This document shows, in pieces, positions 1 through 5,175 of a DNA stretch of 7,385 nucleotides. The notes below the pieces were generated by a model. That model saw only the letters and a list, made by a program, of their open reading frames with translations, was not told the DNA's origin and made no database searches. The position numbers and the translations under genes were made by a program. Where the stretch lies: contig JANYFQ010000332.1 of NCBI GenBank assembly GCA_025362615.1, forward strand, positions 1 through 7,385. Reading direction: 5' to 3'. The stretch comes from Hymenobacter sp. (lineage in GTDB: Bacteria > Bacteroidota > Bacteroidia > Cytophagales > Hymenobacteraceae). Numbering within the stretch: position 1 is the stretch's first letter; every line of letters starts with the position of its first letter.

Positions 1-2301
1 ACCCTGCGCGGCACCGTGCGCGATGCCGGGGCCAAAGCGCCCGTCATCGGGGCCACCGTGGTGGTGGTGGGCGTGGAGCCGGCCCTGGGCGGCAGCACCG
101 ATGCCGAGGGCCGCTTCCGCCTGGCCGGTGTGCCGGTGGGCCGCCTCAAGCTGCGCGTGAGCAGCGTGGGCTACGAAGACCTGTTCCTCAACGAAGTAAC
201 GGTGACGGCTGGCAAGGAAGTAGTGCTGGATTTGGCCCTGACCGAGCGCCTCACCAAGCTCGACGAGGTGCAGGTGACGTACCGCCGCACCGACGATGCC
301 CGCGTCACCAACAACGAAATGGCCACGGTGTCGGCCCGGCCGTTTTCGCCGCTCGAAGCCAACCGCTACGCCGGGGCGCTGGGCGACCCCGCCCGCATGG
401 CCCAGAACTTCGCCGGCGTGAGCAGCGCCAACGACACGCGCAACGACATCGTGGTGCGCGGCAACTCGCCGGCCTCGCTGCTCTGGCGGCTCGACGGCGT
501 GAACATCCCCAACCCCAACCACTACGGGGCGCAAGGCACCACCGGCGGCCCGGTGAGTATGCTCAACAACAACCTGCTGGCCAAATCGGATTTCCTGACC
601 GGGGCCTTCCCGGCCGAGTACGCCAACGCCCTGGGGTCGGTGTTTGACCTGCGCCTGCGGAAGGGCAACGACGAAAAGCATGAGTTTCTGGGGCAGGTCG
701 GTTTCAATGGCGTGGAAGTGGGCCTGGAAGGACCATTCAGCAAAAAATCAAAGGCTTCGTACCTCATCAACTACCGCTACTCCATCTTTTCGCTGCTGAA
801 AGCGGTGGGCTACCAGATTGCGGGCACGCCCGAATACCAGGACTTTACGGCCAAAGTGGACGTGCCGGTGGGCACCAGGGGCACGTTCAGCGCCTGGACG
901 ATTGGCGGGCGCTCCAACATCACCTTCCTGGGTAAAGATATTGACTCGACCCAGGCCGATGCCTACGGCGACGAAAACACCAACGGCCGGCCCAAGTTCT
1001 CGAACGGCATCGCCGCCGCTTCTTACGAGCACCGCTTCACCGACCGCACCGTGGGCCGGGTGGTGGTGTCGGGGTCGCGCAGCACCCAGCTTTACCAGCA
1101 GGACAGCGTGTTGTACGCCGCCGGCAGCCGCCGCATAACGGCCGAAATCCCGAGCTACGACGTGGATTTCACCCAGGACAAGCTTTCGGCCAACCTCTCG
1201 CTCGCGCACAAATTCAGCGCCCGCGACCGGGTGTCGGCCGGCCTGATTGTGGACTTGCTGCGCTACAATTACTACACGGCCGTCACCTATCCCACGACCA
1301 ACGTGCAGCGCGATGCCGAAGGCGAAACGGCTTTCTCCCAGGCCTATGCGCAGTGGAAGCACCGCTTTTCGGACCAGCTCACGCTAAACGCCGGCGTAAC
1401 CGCCTCGCGCTTTGCGCTCAACGGCAGCACCGCCGTCGAGCCCCGCGCCGGGTTGCAGTACCAGCTCAACCCCGCCAGCAGCGTGAGCGTGGCCTACGGG
1501 CTGCACAGCACCTTGCAGCCGCTGCTGAGCTACTTCACCCAAACCAAGCAGGCCAACGGCAGCTACGCCCAAACCAATCGTGACCTGGACTTTACGCGCA
1601 GCCACCACCTCGTGCTGGCCTATAACCGGCAGCTCTCGGAAAACGTCCGCCTGCGGGTCGAGGGCTACCATCAGTGGCTGTTTGATGCGCCGGTGGAGCG
1701 CACGCCCAGCTATTTCTCGAACCTGACCGAGGGCGTGGACTTCAACGTCTCGAACCGGGGCAACCTCGTGAACGCTGGCACCGGCCGCAACTACGGGGCC
1801 GAGCTGACGCTGGAGCGCAGCTTTGCGCGGGGCTACTACTTCTTGCTCACGGGGTCGGTGTTCGAGTCGAAGTACAAAGGTTCGGATAAGGTGGAGCGCA
1901 ACACGCCCTTCAACACCGGCTACGCCGCCAACGCGCTGTTTGGCCGCGAGTTTGCGGTGGGCCGTAAAACCAACACCTTCACCATCAGTTTGAAAGCCAC
2001 TGGCACCGGCGGGCGTTACGAAACCCCGCTCGACCTGGACGCCTCCGGGCAGCAAAGCCGGGCCATGTACGACTACAGCCGCGCCTTCAGCCAGCAGCTG
2101 CCCGCCTACTTCCGGGCCGATGTAAAGCTGGGCTACAAGATAAACCGCGCCCGCCTGACCCACGAAATTGCCGTGGACTTGCAGAACGTGAGCGGCCAGC
2201 AGAATATTTTTCAGCGTGGCTACAACCCGCGCACCAACAAAGTGGGCACCGCTTACCAGCAGGGGTTTCTGCCGGTGCCGTTCTACCGGCTGACGTTTTA
2301 A
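1..2301 (+). CDS. TonB-dependent outer-membrane receptor, 5' truncated
   Basis: This is an outer-membrane beta-barrel receptor for TonB-driven uptake; its substrate cannot be read from the sequence. The frame is open from base 1 to a TAA at 2299-2301, giving 766 visible residues. The first ~80 are a carboxypeptidase-like regulatory domain (GATVVVVG, a DAEGRF turn, then SSVGYED), the usual N-terminal extension of Bacteroidota receptors. A plug domain follows at about residues 105-225, with NDIVVRGNSPASLLWRLDGV and the IPNPNHYG segment. The rest, with many alternating aromatic strands, is the barrel, and it ends in YRLTF, the terminal Phe expected of a barrel assembled by the Bam machinery. The signal peptide and true start lie upstream of the window; the GTG at 16 is internal to the regulatory domain. 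No SusD-like partner follows, so a glycan-uptake SusC role is not supported. The family call is firm; the ligand is unknown. Confidence 0.93.
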   Translation, partial: TLRGTVRDAGAKAPVIGATVVVVGVEPALGGSTDAEGRFRLAGVPVGRLKLRVSSVGYEDLFLNEVTVTAGKEVVLDLALTERLTKLDEVQVTYRRTDDARVTNNEMATVSARPFSPLEANRYAGALGDPARMAQNFAGVSSANDTRNDIVVRGNSPASLLWRLDGVNIPNPNHYGAQGTTGGPVSMLNNNLLAKSDFLTGAFPAEYANALGSVFDLRLRKGNDEKHEFLGQVGFNGVEVGLEGPFSKKSKASYLINYRYSIFSLLKAVGYQIAGTPEYQDFTAKVDVPVGTRGTFSAWTIGGRSNITFLGKDIDSTQADAYGDENTNGRPKFSNGIAAASYEHRFTDRTVGRVVVSGSRSTQLYQQDSVLYAAGSRRITAEIPSYDVDFTQDKLSANLSLAHKFSARDRVSAGLIVDLLRYNYYTAVTYPTTNVQRDAEGETAFSQAYAQWKHRFSDQLTLNAGVTASRFALNGSTAVEPRAGLQYQLNPASSVSVAYGLHSTLQPLLSYFTQTKQANGSYAQTNRDLDFTRSHHLVLAYNRQLSENVRLRVEGYHQWLFDAPVERTPSYFSNLTEGVDFNVSNRGNLVNAGTGRNYGAELTLERSFARGYYFLLTGSVFESKYKGSDKVERNTPFNTGYAANALFGREFAVGRKTNTFTISLKATGTGGRYETPLDLDASGQQSRAMYDYSRAFSQQLPAYFRADVKLGYKINRARLTHEIAVDLQNVSGQQNIFQRGYNPRTNKVGTAYQQGFLPVPFYRLTF

Positions 2302-2304
2302 TAA
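2298..2304. repeat. 7-bp direct repeat TTAATAA, left flank of element copy 1
   Basis: TTAATAA here matches exactly TTAATAA at 2446-2452, on the other side of the 141-bp hairpin element. This is what a target-site duplication looks like. It overlaps the receptor stop codon (TAA, 2299-2301), so the duplication preserved the stop when the element inserted. The element boundary is defined by this duplication and by the ends of the inverted repeats. Confidence 0.6.
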
Positions 2305-2445
2305 CTGCTGTTACGTGGGCAATTTGAGCGTCTTGTGTTTCGGGTTGTTTCTCGTTGCTTGTTGCGTTAGTGCCTCAAAAACCGCCCAGAAACCACCAAC
2401 AAGCAACAAGAAACAAGAAATAAGAGACAGCCCGCGTAACATCAG
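2305..2445 (+). mobile_element. MITE-like hairpin element, copy 1 (141 bp)
   Basis: The ends are imperfect 16-bp inverted repeats: CTGCTGTTACGTGGGC at 2305-2320 against GCCCGCGTAACATCAG at 2430-2445, matching at 14 of 16 positions. Inside is a second stem of 20 bp, TTGTTTCTCGTTGCTTGTTG at 2345-2364 against 2397-2416, with one G:T position and a 32-base loop that contains CCTCAAAAACCGC. It aligns along its full length with the reverse complement of 4844-4983, so it belongs to a repeat family. It has no coding capacity. A non-autonomous element moved by a transposase elsewhere in the genome is the best reading. A structural REP-type repeat is the alternative, but the flanking duplication favours transposition. 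Confidence 0.75.
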
Positions 2446-2452
2446 TTAATAA
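2446..2452. repeat. 7-bp direct repeat TTAATAA, right flank of element copy 1
   Basis: Exact partner of the TTAATAA at 2298-2304. It directly abuts the right end of the element and lies seven bases before the terminator stem. Confidence 0.6.
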
Positions 2453-2458
2453 CCATTG

Positions 2459-2499
2459 CTTTCCGGTGTCGCGCTCTGGCGGCACCGGAAAGATTTTTT
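2459..2499 (+). terminator. Intrinsic terminator of the receptor gene
   Basis: CTTTCCGGTG (2459-2468) pairs perfectly with CACCGGAAAG (2483-2492). The stem continues inward through a T:G wobble and three more pairs to a six-base loop, GCTCTG. Six T residues follow at 2494-2499. The stem plus U-tract is a textbook Rho-independent terminator for the receptor transcript, although the inserted element now separates it from the receptor stop by 157 bases. It also argues against any protein start placed within 2456-2490. Confidence 0.87.
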
Positions 2500-2719
2500 C
2501 AAAATTGCTCCTGCTTATCCGCTTGTTTTACCGCCTGCCCGTGGAGCTGTTCGAGTGCCTGGAGCTGCTGGACGCGCTGACCGGGGCCGAAAGTGCGCCA
2601 GTGCCCGCCCACCGCCATTGGCCAGCCCGGCGCAGCAAGCGCACCCGGCGGCAGGTTGTAATTTCGGCCGGTTATTGTGCCCCTCCACTCCGCCGCCCGT
2701 CGGCGCTATTCGATTTGCC
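2500..2719 (+). other. GC-rich leader upstream of the kinase gene
   Basis: No recognisable gene lies between the receptor terminator and the kinase ATG. The kinase frame is open here, but its product would be Pro/Arg/Ala-rich with no domain, and it would have to start inside the terminator hairpin. Another frame (from GTG 2466 to TGA 2721-2723) encodes about 85 residues and overlaps the kinase ATG as ATGA, but it too starts within the hairpin and resembles nothing I know. A possible Bacteroidota -7 element, TAATTTCG at 2659-2666 (consensus TAnnTTTG, one mismatch), has no good -33 partner. The kinase promoter probably lies in this stretch. Confidence 0.5.
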
Positions 2720-3769
2720 ATGAACGATAAATGGTTTCGCCTGATTGGCATTCCGGTGGTAGCCGCCGTCATGCACGTTACTTTCGGTGGCTGGTCTGTG
2801 CAGTACAATGCCACCGAAGCAAAGCAATTTGGCTTTAGTTTCTTCATCACATTGATGCTGTGGGAAGGCAACCGGGCCAATTTTCTGTTCATGCGCCGCC
2901 TGTTTCCGCGCTACCACCAAACCATGCAGCGGCTGGTGCTGCAAACGGTGGTCAGCATAGGATTTACGGCCGTTGCTACGCTGATTTTCAGCCAAGTATA
3001 TTGGGCGCTGTTCCATGCCCCCATGTGCGTACAAGGGGGGTTTATGTACGCTTTTCTGCTCAAGCTGGTGCCAACTTTTATGGTAACCTCGGTCTATGAA
3101 AGTGCCTATTTCTTCGGTGAGTGGAAGAAAAACTTCCAGCGTTCCGAGGCCCTGACCCGCGCCGGCATCCAGAGCGAGCTGGAAACCCTTCGCAGCCAGC
3201 TCGACCCGCACTTTCTCTTCAACTCCCTCAACACCCTGGCCGCCCTCATTGATGACGACAACGACCCGGCCCACAAGTACTTGGAGCAACTGGCCGACGT
3301 GTACCGCTACGTGCTGCTGAGCCGCGACAAAACCACGGTGCCGCTGCACGAGGAAATGGCCTTTGTGGACGCTTACCTCTACCTCAACCAAACCCGTTTC
3401 CGCGACAACCTGCAAGTGGAGCGCGACATCGACCCGGCCGCCTACGCCCGCCGCGTGGCCCCGCTGAGCCTGCAAATGCTGGTCGAAAACGCCATCAAAC
3501 ACAACGTCATTTCGCCCCAAAACCCGCTCCGGGTGCGGCTGCAAGCCAGCGCCTGCAGCGGCAGCACCGGCGGCAGCCCTGCCAGCGACGAAGGCGAAGC
3601 TTACTTCAGCGTGGCCAACAACCTGCAACCCAAAACCGGCCTCGAACAGTCCACCAAAGTGGGCCTCCGCAACATCATCAACCGCTACCGCCTCCTTTCG
3701 GCCCGCCCCGTGGAAGTACTGCGCGACAACGGCCTGTTCACGGTACGGGTGCCGCTGTTGACCCAATGA
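2720..3769 (+). CDS. LytS/YpdA-family membrane sensor histidine kinase
   Basis: This inner-membrane sensor kinase should autophosphorylate on His and pass the phosphate to the LytTR regulator encoded just downstream. Starting at ATG 2720 it has 349 residues. Four hydrophobic segments lie in roughly the first 135 residues (FRLIGIPVVAAVMHVTF, FGFSFFITLMLW, VVSIGFTAVATLIF, FMYAFLLKLVPTFMV). A short helix (SEALTRAGIQSELETLRSQ) then leads into the His_kinase domain (Pfam PF06580) with LDPHFLFNSLN, phosphoacceptor His164. The ATP-binding part has the N box VENAIKHN (Asn257) and a GLRNIINRY G box (residues 315-323). The stretch near residues 277-291, rich in Ser, Gly and acidic residues, looks like a loop insertion. 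An upstream TTG at 2456 is in frame but is rejected because it lies in the preceding terminator. The stop codon sits inside the left arm of the following palindrome. The sensed signal is unknown. Confidence 0.9.
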   Translation: MNDKWFRLIGIPVVAAVMHVTFGGWSVQYNATEAKQFGFSFFITLMLWEGNRANFLFMRRLFPRYHQTMQRLVLQTVVSIGFTAVATLIFSQVYWALFHAPMCVQGGFMYAFLLKLVPTFMVTSVYESAYFFGEWKKNFQRSEALTRAGIQSELETLRSQLDPHFLFNSLNTLAALIDDDNDPAHKYLEQLADVYRYVLLSRDKTTVPLHEEMAFVDAYLYLNQTRFRDNLQVERDIDPAAYARRVAPLSLQMLVENAIKHNVISPQNPLRVRLQASACSGSTGGSPASDEGEAYFSVANNLQPKTGLEQSTKVGLRNIINRYRLLSARPVEVLRDNGLFTVRVPLLTQ

Positions 3770-3817
3770 GTGAAGGAGCAAATGAGTGAATTGCTAAGAA
3801 CTTACGGTTTCCATCCA

Positions 3818-3830
3818 ACCGCGAAGCGGT
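3818..3830. repeat. Mini-hairpin ACCGCGAAGCGGT, unit 1
   Basis: Thirteen-base interrupted palindrome, A-CCGC-GAA-GCGG-T, with a five-pair stem and a GAA loop. Preceded by CCA, as is the inverted unit 4. Confidence 0.75.
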
Positions 3831-3867
3831 ATTATGTCGGTAGTCAATTCGTTTGCTGAATGTCCAA

Positions 3868-3880
3868 GCCGCGAAGCGGT
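3868..3880. repeat. Mini-hairpin GCCGCGAAGCGGT, unit 2
   Basis: Same core as unit 1 with the first base changed to G, giving a G:T outer pair. It lies exactly 50 bases after unit 1 and is followed by GGCAC, mirrored near unit 3 as GTGTC. Confidence 0.75.
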
Positions 3881-3906
3881 GGCACCTACCAGAGGCGGAA
3901 AGTGTC

Positions 3907-3919
3907 ACCGCTTCGCGGT
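3907..3919. repeat. Mini-hairpin ACCGCTTCGCGGT, unit 3 (inverted)
   Basis: Exact reverse complement of unit 1, in the right half of the large palindrome. Units 2 and 3 bracket its centre. Confidence 0.75.
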
Positions 3920-3955
3920 TTGAGACTATTCTTTTGGCCATACTACCACCGTAGC

Positions 3956-3968
3956 ACCGCTTCGCGGT
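3956..3968. repeat. Mini-hairpin ACCGCTTCGCGGT, unit 4 (inverted)
   Basis: Identical to unit 3 and 49 bases after it, mirroring the 50-base spacing of units 1 and 2. Followed by TGGG; with unit 1 it forms the outer mini-hairpin pair. Confidence 0.75.
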
Positions 3969-4036
3969 TGGGTGTCGTGCGTAGGTCCTCGGCAATTCAC
4001 TCATCCACTCATTCGCTCCTTCACTCATTGCATAAA

Positions 4037-4831
4037 ATGACCATCCTCCTCATCGAAGACGAATACCCGGCCGCCGAGCGCCTGCAACGCCTCTTGCACC
4101 AGGCCGACCCCACGGCCCAGGTGCTGGCCGTGCTGCAAAGCGTGGCCGCCGCCCGGCAGTGGCTGGCCGATAACCCCGCCCCCGACCTCATCCTGAGCGA
4201 CATCCAACTCAGCGACGGGCTGAGTTTTGAGATTTTCAGCAGCGTGGTCGTGCGCAGCCCCATCATCTTCACCACCGCCTACGACGAGTACGCCATCCGC
4301 GCCTTTCGCGTCCGCAGCATTGATTACTTGTTGAAACCCATCAAGCTGGCCGAATTGCAGGCGGCGCTGGCCAAGTTTCGGGAGCTGCAAGCCAGCTTTT
4401 CGGCTCCCGGCAACGCCCAGCGGCTGGAGCGCCTGCTCGATGCCCTGCCCCTGACCACCAAAACCTACAAGTCGCGCTTTTTGGTACACAGCGGCAGCCA
4501 ACTGCTGCCGCTGGAGGTGGACCAGGTGGCCTACTTTGCCACCCGCCACGAGTTGACCACGCTGGTGGCCCGCGACAACCGCCGCTTCGTGCTCGACTAC
4601 ACCCTGGAGCAGCTCGAAAAACTGCTCGACCCCGCCCATTTCTTCCGGGCCAACCGCCAGCTTTTGCTGCACCTGAGCGCCGTGCGCCGCCTGCACCCGC
4701 ACTTCAACGGCAAGCTCAAGCTGGACCTGCACCCCGAAACCAGCGACGAAATGCTGGTGAGCCGCGACAAAGCCGGGTCCTTTAAGGCGTGGCTGGAAGG
4801 GGAGGTAGCGGCTGGGCGCCCAGCGGCGTGA
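4037..4831 (+). CDS. LytTR-family response regulator
   Basis: This cytoplasmic DNA-binding response regulator is the expected partner of the kinase upstream. It has 264 residues from ATG 4037 to TGA 4829-4831. Residues 1-~115 are a receiver domain: acidic pair Glu7-Asp8 in LLIEDE, phosphoacceptor Asp55 in LILSDIQLSDG, a TTAYDEYA switch segment and Lys in YLLKPI. Residues ~150-260 are a LytTR domain (SRFLVHSGSQLLPLEVDQVAYF through FFRANRQLLLHLSAVRRL), a beta-type fold that contacts DNA in successive grooves. The frame is open back to 3860, but those 59 codons are translated palindrome and precede the canonical receiver start, so ATG 4037 is chosen. No Shine-Dalgarno is present; the site is A-rich (ATAAAATG). 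Target genes cannot be read here. Confidence 0.92.
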   Translation: MTILLIEDEYPAAERLQRLLHQADPTAQVLAVLQSVAAARQWLADNPAPDLILSDIQLSDGLSFEIFSSVVVRSPIIFTTAYDEYAIRAFRVRSIDYLLKPIKLAELQAALAKFRELQASFSAPGNAQRLERLLDALPLTTKTYKSRFLVHSGSQLLPLEVDQVAYFATRHELTTLVARDNRRFVLDYTLEQLEKLLDPAHFFRANRQLLLHLSAVRRLHPHFNGKLKLDLHPETSDEMLVSRDKAGSFKAWLEGEVAAGRPAA

Positions 4832-4843
4832 CCATACAGCTAA

Positions 4844-4983
4844 CTGCTGTTACGCGGGCTGTTTCTTGTTTCTCGTTGCTTGTTTCTGAGCGGTTTTTGA
4901 GGCAACGAGAAACGAGCAACGAGAAACAAGCAACGAGAAACAACCTGAAACATAAGGCACTCAAATTGCCCGCGTAACAGCCG
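4844..4983 (-). mobile_element. MITE-like hairpin element, copy 2 (140 bp, inverted)
   Basis: Read on the minus strand this matches the element at 2305-2445 end to end, including GGGCAATTTGAG near one end and the central CCTCAAAAACCGC. The terminal inverted repeats are CTGCTGTTACGCGGGC (4844-4859) and GCCCGCGTAACAGCCG (4968-4983), matching at 15 of 16 positions. The flanks CAGCTAA (4837-4843) and TTGCTAA (4984-4990) share their last five bases, which may be a decayed or shorter target duplication. One internal arm is expanded by tandem repetition. It starts 12 bases after the regulator stop and ends 16 bases before the terminator stem. It has no coding capacity. Confidence 0.75.
4902..4943. 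repeat. Three tandem 14-bp repeats (GCAACGAGAAACAA)
   Basis: Three head-to-tail units: GCAACGAGAAACGA at 4902-4915, then two exact GCAACGAGAAACAA at 4916-4929 and 4930-4943. The array forms one arm of the hairpin in element copy 2. Copy 1 lacks the array, so the arm expanded in this copy, probably by replication slippage. Confidence 0.85.
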
Positions 4984-4999
4984 TTGCTAATTTGAATTT

Positions 5000-5048
5000 C
5001 CACCGCTCCCGGCCGCCTGATTTCGGCCCGGAGCGGTGGGTTTATTTT
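5000..5048 (+). terminator. Intrinsic terminator of the two-component operon
   Basis: CCACCGCTCC (5000-5009) pairs perfectly with GGAGCGGTGG (5030-5039). After one C/C mismatch, GGCCG (5011-5015) pairs with CGGCC (5024-5028) around an eight-base loop. TTTATTTT follows at 5041-5048. This is a strong Rho-independent terminator for the regulator transcript. Element copy 2 separates it from the regulator stop by 168 bases. Confidence 0.88.
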
Positions 5049-5175
5049 GCGCCGGGTTTCGCCCTATCCGTTGCCGGTCGTTACTTTGCCCGCCGAGGCC
5101 CCGCGTCCGTTGCTCCGCCCGCTGCGCCGGCACCCATTCGCGCAATCTCCATAATTCGCCTAAATACGTGATACT
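5049..5175 (+). other. ppk1 upstream region
   Basis: GC-rich untranslated stretch between the operon terminator and the ppk1 start. It holds the weak promoter candidate at 5057-5088 and an A/T-richer patch (about 5149-5175) just before the GTG start. No Shine-Dalgarno, small gene or further repeat was seen. Confidence 0.5.
5057..5088 (+). promoter_or_regulatory. Possible Bacteroidota-type promoter for ppk1
   Basis: TTTC (5057-5060), a 20-base spacer and TTACTTTG (5081-5088) resemble the Bacteroidota consensus TTTG-N19-21-TAnnTTTG, with one mismatch in each box. It lies just after the operon terminator and about 87 bases before the ppk1 start. The match is weak and rests on consensus and position alone. 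Confidence 0.3.

Larger units (their letters stand above)
3764..4030. repeat. 267-bp nested palindrome between kinase and regulator
   Basis: The outer arms are CAATGAGTGAAGGAGC... at 3764-3794 and its inverted counterpart at 3992-4030. They match at all but one aligned base, apart from an 8-base duplication (GATGAGTG, read on the minus strand) in the right arm. Inside lie four copies of the mini-hairpin CCGCGAAGCGG: 3819-3829 and 3869-3879 in one orientation, 3908-3918 and 3957-3967 in the other. Their spacings of 50 and 49 bases make the whole stretch symmetrical about ~3894. There is no U-tract, so it is not a standard terminator. Frames crossing it on either strand are by-products of the repeats. 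It may be a mobile hairpin repeat or an RNA structure tuning regulator expression; no flanking duplication is evident. Confidence 0.8.

Noticed and set aside
16..18. GTG as the start of the receptor gene
   Set aside because: The frame is open to base 1 and the GTG lies inside the regulatory domain; a signal peptide is missing, so the gene starts upstream.
748..2163. Long minus-strand frames opposite the receptor
   Set aside because: They are antisense shadows caused by codon bias; the plus-strand frame has receptor domains throughout.
2456..2719. 88-residue N-terminal extension of the kinase from TTG 2456
   Set aside because: The start sits in the receptor's terminator, the product is Pro/Arg-rich without a domain, and ATG 2720 immediately precedes the first membrane segment.
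2672..3781. Long minus-strand open frame of 369 residues opposite the kinase
   Set aside because: A GC-rich antisense shadow rich in His, Val, Gln and Gly; the plus strand has intact kinase motifs.
3738..4028. Minus-strand reading frame of about 96 residues across the palindrome
   Set aside because: Its beginning mirrors the plus strand because the arms are inverted repeats; there is no domain and it overlaps the kinase end.
3764..4030. Intrinsic terminator between kinase and regulator
   Set aside because: The strong hairpins are not followed by a T-tract on either strand.
3860..4036. 59-residue N-terminal extension of the response regulator
   Set aside because: It is translated palindrome sequence; the receiver fold begins at ATG 4037 with MTILLIEDE.
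4902..4943. CRISPR-like array
   Set aside because: Units are 14 bp and directly adjacent with no spacers, and no cas genes are present.
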